Source of the DNA: an uncultured Ruminococcus sp.
GTDB taxonomy: Bacteria > Bacillota > Clostridia > Lachnospirales > Lachnospiraceae
NCBI GenBank assembly: GCA_946494335.1
Contig: CAMMBV010000039.1
Location: forward strand, 1-35,867
Direction: 5' to 3'
Length of the DNA stretch: 35,867 bases
Both the position numbers and the translations under genes were made by a program. This document shows positions 18,418-26,899 of this stretch, one piece after another. The notes below the pieces were generated by a model, which did not search any database, was not told the DNA's origin, and saw only the letters and a program-made list of their open reading frames with translations. How positions within the stretch are numbered: the stretch's first letter is position 1; every line of letters begins with the position of its first letter.

Positions 18418-19143
18418 ATGGAAAAGTATGATATCAGTTCATTTGAAAAAGGGCTGGCTGCCCTGAATGTGGAGTTGTCTGAGGGGCAGATTCGGCAGTT
18501 TCTGCGGTATTATGAGCTGCTTGTGGAGTGGAATAAGGTGATGAATCTGACGGCCATCACAGAGTATGAGGAGGTGATTCTCCGGCATTTTCTGGACAGC
18601 CTGGCATCCGTGAAAGTATGGGATTTTAAAAATACGGACACGGTGATTGACGTAGGATGCGGGGCAGGATTTCCCGGAATTCCGCTGAAAATCGCCTTTC
18701 CCAACATCCGCCTGGTGCTGCTGGATTCTCTGAATAAGAGAATCAGATTTCTCAATCAGGTGGTGGAGGAACTGGGCCTTTCGGAGGTGAAAACCATCCA
18801 CGGACGGGCGGAGGATTTCGCCAGACAGAAGGAATACAGGGAGCAGTTTGATCTTGTGGTATCCCGCGCGGTGGCCAATCTTTCCACGCTTTCGGAGTAT
18901 TGCCTGCCTTATGTGAAGGTGAACGGAAGCTTCCTGGCATACAAATCCGGCAAGATTGATGAGGAAGTTTCGGCGGCCCAAAAGGCGGTGAAACTGCTGG
19001 GAGGAAGCCCTGCCCGGGTGGTAAAATTCCAGCTGCCGGATACGGATCTGGACAGGTCTTTTGTGATGGTGAAGAAGGAAAAACAGACGTCGCAAAGATT
19101 CCCCAGAAAGGCCGGAATGCCGGGGAAAGAACCGCTTTCATAA
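18418..19143 (+). CDS. rsmG: 16S rRNA (guanine-527-N7)-methyltransferase RsmG (GidB)
   Basis: The 241-residue SAM-dependent enzyme methylates G527 of 16S rRNA; loss of it gives low-level streptomycin resistance in other bacteria. The SAM motif is DVGCGAGFPG (78-87), followed by LLDSLNKRIRFL. SRAVANLSTL and the YKSGKIDEE region complete the signature. I chose the ATG at 18418, with AAGGGAG eight bases upstream; the upstream in-frame ATG lies inside mnmG. In Bacillus this gene is followed by noc and soj-spo0J, whereas here about 11 kb of accessory genes intervene before parA. Confidence 0.97.
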   Translation: MEKYDISSFEKGLAALNVELSEGQIRQFLRYYELLVEWNKVMNLTAITEYEEVILRHFLDSLASVKVWDFKNTDTVIDVGCGAGFPGIPLKIAFPNIRLVLLDSLNKRIRFLNQVVEELGLSEVKTIHGRAEDFARQKEYREQFDLVVSRAVANLSTLSEYCLPYVKVNGSFLAYKSGKIDEEVSAAQKAVKLLGGSPARVVKFQLPDTDLDRSFVMVKKEKQTSQRFPRKAGMPGKEPLS

Positions 19144-19151
19144 GGAAAAGA

Positions 19152-20010
19152 GTGTGGATAAGTATGCTGAAAACGCAGCGAATGAAGGATAACTCAGAAA
19201 TTATACCTTATCAGGATCCCAGGCTTCCTCTCTATGTTGCCGCGGGAAAACTGTCTCTGTTTTATAACATGACGCCGCTGTGTCACTGGCATGATGAAAT
19301 GGAATATATCAGGATAGAGCGTGGCTGCATGTATTATTATATCAACGGCGAAAAGATTCTCATGAAGGAAGGGGAAGCGGTGCTGATCAACTCCCGGCAG
19401 ATGCATTATTCTTCCCCGTACCGTCAGCAGGACTGCACATATCAGGCGGTTTTGTTCCGCACCCAGCTGCTTACGGGAAGCAGGGAAATAGCCAGAAGAT
19501 ATTTCGCAGCCCGGACACCGGAAAATTATGGACATTTTTGATAAAATTTATGCCAATTATATGAGCAATATTCCGGAGAAAGAACTCTACATTATCAGTG
19601 ATCTTCTGCTGATTTGGGCTGCCCTTTTTGAATTGGAGGATGTGGCGGACAGGGACAGTCAGCAGGAAGATGAGAATATACGTTCCCAGAAAAATATGAT
19701 GTCTTATATTTATCAGAATTACAGAAAAAAGCTCTCTCTTCAGGATATTGCCGGGGCCGGAAACATCAGCAGAAATAAGTGCTGCAGCCTGTTTAAGCAG
19801 TTTGTCAATCAGACACCTCTGGAATTTCTGAACAGTTACCGGCTGGAGAGCAGTATCCCGCTCCTTCTGGATACCTCCCGGAGTATTACGGAGGTGGCCC
19901 TTTCCTGTGGCTATCAGGGCTCCAGCTATTATGCTGAAGTTTTCAGAAAATATAAAGGAATGAGTCCGTCAGAATTCAGAAAAGGGGTAAGCAGTCATGT
20001 TGAGGATTAA
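19152..20010 (+). pseudogene. AraC-family regulator, broken by frameshift and small deletion
   Basis: Two overlapping frames together resemble one AraC regulator. The first (19152-19541; GTG or the ATG at 19164) encodes the N-terminal cupin-type sensor, with HWHDEMEYI and an LINSRQMHYS stretch. It stops shortly after the sensor domain. The second (19528-20010, another frame) encodes the inter-domain helices and a complete AraC DNA-binding domain with two helix-turn-helix units (LSLQDIAGAGNISRNKCCS; SITEVALSCGYQGSSYYAEVF). Against the family as I know it, about 15-20 residues at the sensor-linker joint are missing. A perfect DnaA box overlaps the start. The two halves could in principle be made separately, but an inactive gene is more likely. 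Confidence 0.75.
19153..19161 (-). promoter_or_regulatory. Isolated perfect DnaA box after rsmG
   Basis: TGTGGATAA, the exact complement of TTATCCACA, occurs ten bases after the rsmG stop and overlaps the start of the broken AraC gene. It is more than 7 kb from the nearest origin cluster. Confidence 0.6.
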
Positions 20011-20387
20011 ACGCCTGAAGAAGGCCACCGGAGAACATTGATCAGCGGTTTCTCTGTTTTTTATGTTATCTTTTGCGGAAAGATCCTGTTACTGTCAGGC
20101 AATGTGAATGGGGTGTAATTTTTCATCCACAGCCTCTGCTGTCAGATAGGATCTGACAGATTTTATATCAATTTCATCTTTTCTTGTTTTCTTTTTTTAA
20201 TAATATTCTTTATTTTCACCTATTTCTATAAAAATATACCTCATTAATATAACAATCGTATCTGCATGCCATATTGAAACTCTGACGTACAGGAAAGGCA
20301 CGGTTTCTTTCACAGAATGATCACATATTTTTAGAAAGTTGAACACACTTTTTTTATAAAATAGTAAGGAAAAGGAGGGATCAAACA
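20011..20387. other. Gene-free, A/T-rich gap before the ABC operon
   Basis: This 377-base stretch contains no supported gene. It holds the terminator-like hairpin at 20139-20159 and pyrimidine-rich A/T sequence. Immediately before the ABC operon, a possible weak promoter (TTGAAC at about 20339, 17 bases, TAGTAA) precedes the AAAGGAGGG ribosome site. No other feature is convincing. Confidence 0.5.
20139..20165 (+). terminator. Terminator-like hairpin after the AraC pseudogene
   Basis: CTGTCAGAT (20139-20147) pairs perfectly with ATCTGACAG (20151-20159), loop AGG, followed by ATTTTAT. Stem GC content is modest, so strength is uncertain. Confidence 0.6.
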
Positions 20388-21542
20388 TTGATAGAGGTAA
20401 AAAACCTGGTCAAAAAGTATGGTGATCATCTGGCCGTTGATCACCTGTCTTTTCATGTGGAAAAGGGACAGATTTACGGCTTTTTGGGCCCAAACGGCGC
20501 AGGAAAATCGACGACCATGAATATTATGACGGGGTACATTGCTTCCACAGACGGTGAGGTGATTATTAACGGACATAATATTCTGGAGGAGCCGGAGGAG
20601 GCAAAAAAATGTATTGGCTATCTGCCGGAACAGCCGCCGCTGTATTTTGATATGACAGTGAAAGAGTATCTGAAATTCGCGGCAGAGCTAAAGAAAGTTC
20701 CCAGGGACAGAAGGGAAAATCAGATCAAAGATGTGATGAAAATGGTAGGAATCACCAATATGCAGGAGCGTCTGATAAAAAATCTGTCCAAAGGTTACCG
20801 TCAGAGAGTGGGACTGGCCCAGGCAATCCTGGGATATCCGGAGATTATTATTCTGGATGAACCTACGGTGGGACTGGATCCGAAGCAGATTATCGAAATC
20901 CGGGAGCTGATCAGGAAGCTGGCAAAGAACCATACCATTATTCTCAGCTCTCACATTCTTTCCGAGGTAAGCGAGGTCTGCGATTACATTCTTATTATCA
21001 ATAATGGAAAGCTGGTGGCCAGTGACACTACGGACAATCTGGAAAAAATGACTATGGGTTCCAACACTCTGGAATTGTCCGTGAAAGGTGACAGGGAACG
21101 GCTGAAAAACATTCTGGATCAAATGGAAGAAATCCGGGAGGTCGAGTGGGTGAAATCAGAGGAACAGGACCTTGTAAGCCTGAAAATCACCACCGATGAA
21201 AATACGGATGTCCGCGAAAAAATCTTTTACAAGATGGCAGAGAAACAGATGCCCATCATGGATATGCATTCCACCAGGATTTCTCTGGAGGATATCTTCC
21301 TGGAACTGACGGACAGCGCAAAAAAAACCGCCGGATCAAAGAAGAGAAAACTGCGGTTCGCATGGGATAAGAAGGAAGAAGAACAGGAGGCGGCCGCGGT
21401 CCAGGAGACTGATGCAGAGGGCTATGAGCAGGAGACTGACCCAGATGCCCATGAGCAGGAAACTGACACAGAGGGTCGTAGGCAGGAGACTGATACAGAG
21501 GGCCGCGGGCAGGAGGACGAAAAAGATGACAGCAATTTATAA
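20388..21542 (+). CDS. ABC transporter ATP-binding protein (GldA-like)
   Basis: The 384-residue ATPase has Walker A GPNGAGKST (34-42), signature LSKGY (133-137) and Walker B IIILDEPT (153-160). The ATPase core ends near residue 310. It starts at a TTG with AAAGGAGGG upstream. The last 70 residues are a charged extension. Residues 339-374 are four imperfect 9-residue repeats beginning QETD, encoded by a 27-bp tandem repeat. The permease gene begins inside its 3' end. In Bacteroidetes GldA works with GldF and GldG in gliding motility, but many non-gliding Clostridia carry this set. Substrate and role here are unknown, most likely export or envelope work. Confidence 0.93.
   Translation: MIEVKNLVKKYGDHLAVDHLSFHVEKGQIYGFLGPNGAGKSTTMNIMTGYIASTDGEVIINGHNILEEPEEAKKCIGYLPEQPPLYFDMTVKEYLKFAAELKKVPRDRRENQIKDVMKMVGITNMQERLIKNLSKGYRQRVGLAQAILGYPEIIILDEPTVGLDPKQIIEIRELIRKLAKNHTIILSSHILSEVSEVCDYILIINNGKLVASDTTDNLEKMTMGSNTLELSVKGDRERLKNILDQMEEIREVEWVKSEEQDLVSLKITTDENTDVREKIFYKMAEKQMPIMDMHSTRISLEDIFLELTDSAKKTAGSKKRKLRFAWDKKEEEQEAAAVQETDAEGYEQETDPDAHEQETDTEGRRQETDTEGRGQEDEKDDSNL
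21402..21509 (+). repeat. Four 27-bp tandem repeats in the ABC ATPase gene
   Basis: Imperfect units start at 21402, 21429, 21456 and 21483, each beginning CAGGAGACTGA or a close variant and encoding QETDxxxxx. Directly after the last unit a partial fifth, CAGGAGG, forms the ribosome site of the permease gene. Repeat number could vary between strains. Confidence 0.88.
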
Positions 21543-22389
21543 AAAAGAAATAAAAGGATATCTGACATCCATGATCGGATATGTTTTCATATTTTTTATC
21601 CTTCTCCTGGAAGGAATTTATTTTACAGCTTACAATATTCAGGGGGCGTACCCGGTATTCGGCAATACACTCAGTGCCATTACCTTTTTGTTTCTGATTC
21701 TGATTCCGGTGCTGACTATGAAGACGCTGGCGGAAGAAAGAAGGCAGAAAACGGATCAGATGCTTTTTACTTCTCCTGTTTCCGTGGAAAACATTGTATT
21801 AGGCAAGTATCTGGCGCTGGTAACAGTTTATATGATTCCTGTGTTTGTCATCTGCTTTTATCCGCTGATTATGTCTAAATACGGAACGGTGTCCTATGCA
21901 ATGGCTTATACTGCCATTCTGGGATTTGCCTTTATGGGATTTGCGGAACTCTCCATCGGTGTATTTATTTCCTCGTTGACAGAGAATCCCGTAATCGCGG
22001 CGGTAGTAGGATTTTTGGTATTATTTGTATGCTTTATGTCTGAAGGAATCGGGTCTCTGGTGGCGGAGACATCGGTCACCTCCCTGGCAATCTATATGGT
22101 AATGGTGGCGGCAGCGGCATACCTTATTTATTATATGATTAAGAATGTGCTGATTCCTCTGATCATCGGCCTTGCCGGAGAAATTGTGCTGGTGGTTCTT
22201 TATATAGTGGATTCCACCAGATTTGAGGGAAGCTTTCAGGATTTCCTTACAATTTTTGATATTACCAGCCATTTTGATAACTTTACAAATGGAATTCTGG
22301 ATATCCAGGGACTGATCTATTTTCTTTCAATTATTGTAATCTTTCTTTTTCTGACGATACAGTCCATTAAGAAACGGCGTTGGAGTTAG
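21526..22389 (+). CDS. ABC-2 type permease (GldF-like)
   Basis: The 287-residue membrane protein has about six hydrophobic segments and the ABC-2 layout: a cytoplasmic N terminus (TAIYKKEIKGYL), the first helix, then the conserved MKTLAEERRQKTDQMLFTSPVS loop that probably contacts the ATPase. I chose the ATG at 21526, with AGGAGG nine bases upstream. It overlaps the ATPase gene by 17 bases in another frame, which implies translational coupling. The frame is open further upstream, but only through the ATPase repeats. The product should form the channel of the transporter. Confidence 0.92.
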   Translation: MTAIYKKEIKGYLTSMIGYVFIFFILLLEGIYFTAYNIQGAYPVFGNTLSAITFLFLILIPVLTMKTLAEERRQKTDQMLFTSPVSVENIVLGKYLALVTVYMIPVFVICFYPLIMSKYGTVSYAMAYTAILGFAFMGFAELSIGVFISSLTENPVIAAVVGFLVLFVCFMSEGIGSLVAETSVTSLAIYMVMVAAAAYLIYYMIKNVLIPLIIGLAGEIVLVVLYIVDSTRFEGSFQDFLTIFDITSHFDNFTNGILDIQGLIYFLSIIVIFLFLTIQSIKKRRWS

Positions 22390-22400
22390 GAGGATGAAAA

Positions 22401-23885
22401 ATGAAAACGAAGATGAAAAATGTCCATATTGATGTAAAAAAGTTTTTGAAGGAGCTTATAAAAATAAACAGGCGCAAGCTGAAAAACGGATCCAACAGTA
22501 TGCTGATTACGGTTCTGCTTGTGGCAGTGGTGGTAGTGATCAACCTGATTGTGGCGGAAATTCCGGAGGAATATACGCTGATCGATGTCAGTACCCAGAA
22601 ACTGTATACCATTTCCGATGAAACCAGAGAATTTCTTGACGGGCTGGATCAGGATGTGACCATTTACCATATTGTCCAGAGCGGAAGTGAGGACAGTGTG
22701 GTGGTGCGTATGCTGAACCGCTACGATGAATATTCTGATCATGTGACGGTGGAAACGAAGGATCCGGTGCTCTATCCTAACTTTACCTCGCAGTATACAG
22801 ATGAAGAGGTGGCGGACAACAGTCTGATTGTGGTCAGCGGTGAGAGAAGCAAAGTCATCAGTTACGGCGATCTGTATGAAATGGAATATGATTACTATAC
22901 AGGAAGCAGCAGCACCACAGATTTCGATGGAGAAGGCCAGATCGACAGCGCCATTTCCTATGTGACTACAGAAGATCTTCCGATTATTTATACACTGGAA
23001 GGTCATGGAGAGGTGGAAATGGGTACCCAGATGACGGATAATCTGGAACGGGCCAATTACCAGGTGGAATCTCTGAACCTGTTATCTGAGGAGAGCGTCC
23101 CGGAGGATACGGGTTGTCTTTTAATCGCGTCGCCCCAGACGGATTTGACAGAAGATGAAGCGGATAAGGTTATCGAATATCTTCAGGGCGGCGGAAAAGC
23201 ATTGATTTTTGCGGATTATACCACAGAAGATTTGCCGAATTTTGAACGGATTCTTGAAAACTACGGAATTACTCCGGGCGGCGGAATTGTGATGGAGAAT
23301 GATACCAGCCATTATATCTCGCAGCTGCCGTATTATCTTCTGCCGAATATTGAAAGTACAGATTTTACATCGGATCTGATTTCTGACAGCCGGTATGTGC
23401 TGATGGCAGCCGCACAGTCGCTGGATATCATGGATTCCTACAGGGATACCCTGGAAATCACGCCGGTGCTTACCACATCCGAAGATGCTTATGAAAAGAC
23501 TGATGTGGAGAATATGACTACTTTCCAGCAGGAGGACGGTGATCAGGCAGGGCAGTTCAACCTGGGTCTTATGGTGACAGAAACAGTGGATGAAGCCAAT
23601 GATCTGCAGACACAGCTGGTATGTTTCGGTTCCTACACATTGATGGATGATCAGACGAACAGCCAGGTAACCGGAGGAAATCAGGATCTGGTGCTGGCAG
23701 CTATTGGCTGGATGTGCGAAAATGATACGCCGGTGATCAGCGTTGCCACAAAGAGCCTGATGATGGAATATCTGACCGTTCCGGAGTATGATGCAGGATA
23801 TTGGAGTCTGATTACCATAGGTGTGATTCCGGCAGTCTTTCTGCTGATCGGAGCCGTGATCTGGTTTAGAAGGAGAAAACAGTAA
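22401..23885 (+). CDS. GldG-like ABC transporter auxiliary protein
   Basis: The 494-residue protein has one membrane helix near the N terminus (about 35-53), a large extracytoplasmic region, and a C-terminal helix (about 470-487) followed by RRRKQ. The region after the first helix (LIDVSTQKLYTISDETREFLDGL) is the typical start of the GldG/ABC_transp_aux domain. That domain resembles a Rossmann-like fold without visible catalytic residues. TTAGGAGGATG precedes the start, 11 bases after the permease gene. It probably acts as the outer-face partner of the ABC-2 permease. Confidence 0.88.
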   Translation: MKTKMKNVHIDVKKFLKELIKINRRKLKNGSNSMLITVLLVAVVVVINLIVAEIPEEYTLIDVSTQKLYTISDETREFLDGLDQDVTIYHIVQSGSEDSVVVRMLNRYDEYSDHVTVETKDPVLYPNFTSQYTDEEVADNSLIVVSGERSKVISYGDLYEMEYDYYTGSSSTTDFDGEGQIDSAISYVTTEDLPIIYTLEGHGEVEMGTQMTDNLERANYQVESLNLLSEESVPEDTGCLLIASPQTDLTEDEADKVIEYLQGGGKALIFADYTTEDLPNFERILENYGITPGGGIVMENDTSHYISQLPYYLLPNIESTDFTSDLISDSRYVLMAAAQSLDIMDSYRDTLEITPVLTTSEDAYEKTDVENMTTFQQEDGDQAGQFNLGLMVTETVDEANDLQTQLVCFGSYTLMDDQTNSQVTGGNQDLVLAAIGWMCENDTPVISVATKSLMMEYLTVPEYDAGYWSLITIGVIPAVFLLIGAVIWFRRRKQ

Positions 23886-25465
23886 TGAAGAAAAAAAGGG
23901 GTTTGAAAATAGCGGGAGGAGTTCTGCTTCTGGTCGTACTTCTGGCTGTCTATCTGCTCCTGAAAAATCATAACGCCCAGGCAGAACAGGAAGCCGGCAG
24001 TACGGAGGAAGAAGAGGGAGTTGAGATTGCGGCGGTGGCCGCCGATGATATTTCCCGCCTTACCTTTGAAATATCAGGAGAGGATGTTTCCTGGGTTCAT
24101 GGAGATGACGGATGGAGTCTGGAGACGGACAGTAGTTTCCCCGTTGATCAGGATCAGATGACAAATCTGACAAATCAGCTGGAGTCTATTACTGCCAGCA
24201 GAACGCTGGAGAATGTGGAAAATCTCGATGAATATGGTCTGAGCGTCCCATCCAATGTGATTCAGGTAGAAGAGACCGACGGAAGCAGCCTGAAGATTAC
24301 CATCGGTGATCAGAATTCTTCTACAGGGGACTGCTACATTTATCTTAACGATGATACGCAGACGGTGTACACGGTGGCCAGTGCATTACAGACGGTGTTC
24401 TCCGGCAGCCTTTATAATTTCGCTTCGGGCGAAGACTATCCGGAAATTACCTCCAGCACGATTACTCAGGTGTCAGTGGAAAAAGATGAAAATTCTTACA
24501 CACTGAATACAGATGACAGCTCTTCTACCGGCTGGGAGGTAACGGATCAGAATGGAGACGGCAAGGAAGCGGACGAGACAGAAGCGGGTACGCTTCAGAG
24601 TACAATTGCCGGGCTGTCCTTTGACAATTATTACGAATATAATTGCCAGGATCTTTCACAGTATGGACTGGATCAACCGCAGGCGGTAATTACTGTGGAT
24701 TATACCGAACAGCAGGAAGTGGAAGAAGAGGAGAGCAGTGATTCTTCGTCCGATGAGGCGGAGACCACGGATGAGGATGAATCTGAGGACAGTTCCGCCG
24801 ACAGTGAAGAAACTGAAACTGTTGCGGTGGATGTTCAGATGAAACTTTTGGTGGGTAATTTGGCGGATGACGGAAATTATTATGTGATGCTTGACGGTTC
24901 CACTGAAGTACATGGTATATCTCAGGATTCTCTGGATTCGCTTCTTCAGGGATCGGCATTTGACTACTGGAAAATGTCGGTATCCAATATGAGTATATCG
25001 GATCTGGATTCTCTGGAAGTAACCTATAACGGTGAGACCCATGTGCTGAAGCGGGTGGTTACGGAAGAACCGGTGGAAGAGGAGGAGACAGAAAGCGAAG
25101 ATACTTCCTCTGAGGATTCTTCGGAAGACAGCTCCGAAGAGCAGGAAACAGAGACGGTGACCACCTACTATGTGGATGATCAGGAAGTGGAAAGTCAGGA
25201 TTTCACATCTTTCTATTCCGCGGCAAATTCCATGACTTATCAGGAAAGGCTGGAAGAAAATGACGCGGACGGCGAAGAGGAATTTGTTCTTGCCTATTAT
25301 GATACCGCGGGGAATGAGATACGGGTTGCTTATATTCCCAGAGATGAAAACTTCTATATTGCGGCGGACGATGACGGAAATTACGGACTGGTCAATAAGA
25401 TGACTGTCAGCGACCTGGAAGATCAGTTTGCGGAGCTACTGGAATCCGCGCAGGCGGAAGAGTAA
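23885..25465 (+). CDS. DUF4340 membrane-anchored protein with acidic inserts
   Basis: The 526-residue protein has a basic N terminus, one membrane helix (about 8-26), then an extracytoplasmic part with repeated domains of the DUF4340 type (segments like ISRLTFEISGEDVSW and TITQVSVEKDENSY). Two low-complexity Glu/Ser/Asp inserts interrupt it at about 275-313 and 394-426. DUF4340 proteins are regularly encoded after GldG-like genes, so it probably belongs to the same complex; biochemical function is unknown. The ATG shares a base with the TAA of the previous gene (TAATG), implying coupled translation. A terminator follows. Confidence 0.87.
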   Translation: MKKKRGLKIAGGVLLLVVLLAVYLLLKNHNAQAEQEAGSTEEEEGVEIAAVAADDISRLTFEISGEDVSWVHGDDGWSLETDSSFPVDQDQMTNLTNQLESITASRTLENVENLDEYGLSVPSNVIQVEETDGSSLKITIGDQNSSTGDCYIYLNDDTQTVYTVASALQTVFSGSLYNFASGEDYPEITSSTITQVSVEKDENSYTLNTDDSSSTGWEVTDQNGDGKEADETEAGTLQSTIAGLSFDNYYEYNCQDLSQYGLDQPQAVITVDYTEQQEVEEEESSDSSSDEAETTDEDESEDSSADSEETETVAVDVQMKLLVGNLADDGNYYVMLDGSTEVHGISQDSLDSLLQGSAFDYWKMSVSNMSISDLDSLEVTYNGETHVLKRVVTEEPVEEEETESEDTSSEDSSEDSSEEQETETVTTYYVDDQEVESQDFTSFYSAANSMTYQERLEENDADGEEEFVLAYYDTAGNEIRVAYIPRDENFYIAADDDGNYGLVNKMTVSDLEDQFAELLESAQAEE

Positions 25466-25511
25466 CACGGGAATAACAGTTCAGCCTCGAAAGTAAAAAA
25501 ATATAAAAGAT

Positions 25512-25541
25512 AAAAAGGGTACCGTGAGCGGTACCCTTTTT
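25512..25541. terminator. Bidirectional terminator between convergent operons
   Basis: AAAAAGGGTACCG (25512-25524) pairs perfectly with 25529-25541, loop TGAG, with T-runs on both strands. It ends the plus-strand ABC operon and the minus-strand DHHW gene. Confidence 0.95.
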
Positions 25542-25546
25542 ATGGC

Positions 25547-26884
25547 TTACTGTAAAAGCCGGTTCATATTCTTGACGGCACTCTGGATAATGGCGTTGGC
25601 ATTATTCAGATAGATAACATCCTGAATGTTGTTCTGTTCCACGAAGTCAATGAGATTTCCCGTGTAGTAACGGTAATCAATAACGTGAACCTTATCGTAG
25701 CTGTTCACCAGGAAGGGAACAAAAGCATTTCCGTAAGATTCCTTGATGACAACACAGGAAGAGTTATCGTTGATTTCCGGATTGTCAATGACACAGTAAG
25801 GCTGATCGCCCCCGATAAAGCAGCTGTATTTGGAACCCTGGCTGTAGTCTGTGGGATCCATGACGATATACCAGCTGTTGGTCTGGCCGTTGACATCCGT
25901 ATAGGTCATATCATTGGTGGCCTTTGGCGTATATGTAACAACGGTGTCCGGATTATTCAGCAGTGTGTCTGATTTTTCACTGAAGGAATAGAAGGTTCCC
26001 ACAAAGCCCGGATATTCATTTTTAGTGTAGTCCGTCAGCGGGGAGGGGGTTACTCCTTTTTTATTCATCAGCTCCTGGTAGGCGTAGTAAGCGCCGTCTG
26101 CCGTCCAGTGATGATCTGTCTTGAAATACAGGTATTCGCCGTTGTGCTGCCTGAGTACATCCAGAACCGGAACCTGGACAATGGAAGAATCCAGATGACC
26201 ATAAATATAGTCAAAAGCGTCTCCCTGATTGCTGGAACCCACGGCTTCCTGCATCTCTTCATCCAGATTTACGGCAATGCTGGTGGGAACCAGGATATCG
26301 TAGACGGTTGCTTTGTCCTTCAGCTGTGAAGCCGCGTTGTTGATCATATTGATATAATCGTTGGCACCGTCAATGCTGAAACCATAGAGCTCAAAGCCCC
26401 GGTTGTCAGCAATATAGATGGTACCTGCCTTTTCAGGTTCCGCGTGAACCGTACCGTCACCTTCCGCAGCCGGTGTTGCAGTGGGTTCTGCCTCAGGTTC
26501 CGGCGTGGGGGTAGCGGTGATTTCCGCATCCGCGTCGGGAATGGCATCTGCCTCAACAGGGCCTCCATGGAGTTCTTCCGTGGTTCTTCCATATAGCTGG
26601 CGGAATTTGGAATTGGCAGTGGACAGGGCTTCCCGGAAGGGGAAGGTGTCCGCATACCAGGTACTGATATCAGAAAAAAATTCACCGCTCATCACCGTTT
26701 CCACCGTAGGGGTGGGAAATTTGGTGAGATCTCTCTTTTCCGATTCTGAGGTTTTGGGACGCAGCGGAATCAGAAGTCCGATGAAACCGATCCCCAGAAT
26801 CATTCCATAAAAAACGCGGACAGAGATGCGCTGAAATTTTCTCCGCGCTTTTTTGTTTTCTTCGTTAAATATCTCTTTTCTCAT
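25547..26884 (-). CDS. DHHW/AlgX-like extracellular protein, partner of the MBOAT acyltransferase
   Basis: The 445-residue protein has a cytoplasmic basic start, one membrane helix (about 24-41) and an extracytoplasmic SGNH-like domain. The DHHW motif lies at 257-260 (FKTDHHWTADGAY), and a likely catalytic serine is Ser383 in KESYGNAF. A Thr/Pro/Glu-rich linker (about 122-150) interrupts the N-terminal part. In alginate and cell-wall acetylation systems such proteins take an acyl group from an MBOAT protein and place it on a polysaccharide. The MBOAT gene lies 15 bases upstream. The acceptor glycan is not evident. The ribosome site is weak (AGAGGCAG), so translation may be coupled. Confidence 0.9.
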   Translation of the reverse strand: MRKEIFNEENKKARRKFQRISVRVFYGMILGIGFIGLLIPLRPKTSESEKRDLTKFPTPTVETVMSGEFFSDISTWYADTFPFREALSTANSKFRQLYGRTTEELHGGPVEADAIPDADAEITATPTPEPEAEPTATPAAEGDGTVHAEPEKAGTIYIADNRGFELYGFSIDGANDYINMINNAASQLKDKATVYDILVPTSIAVNLDEEMQEAVGSSNQGDAFDYIYGHLDSSIVQVPVLDVLRQHNGEYLYFKTDHHWTADGAYYAYQELMNKKGVTPSPLTDYTKNEYPGFVGTFYSFSEKSDTLLNNPDTVVTYTPKATNDMTYTDVNGQTNSWYIVMDPTDYSQGSKYSCFIGGDQPYCVIDNPEINDNSSCVVIKESYGNAFVPFLVNSYDKVHVIDYRYYTGNLIDFVEQNNIQDVIYLNNANAIIQSAVKNMNRLLQ

Positions 26885-26899
26885 AGTTGGTCACTGCCT

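Noticed and set aside
20388-25465. Gliding-motility machinery
   Set aside because: Only GldA/F/G-like components are present; other gliding genes and the Bacteroidetes context are missing. The relation is at family level only.
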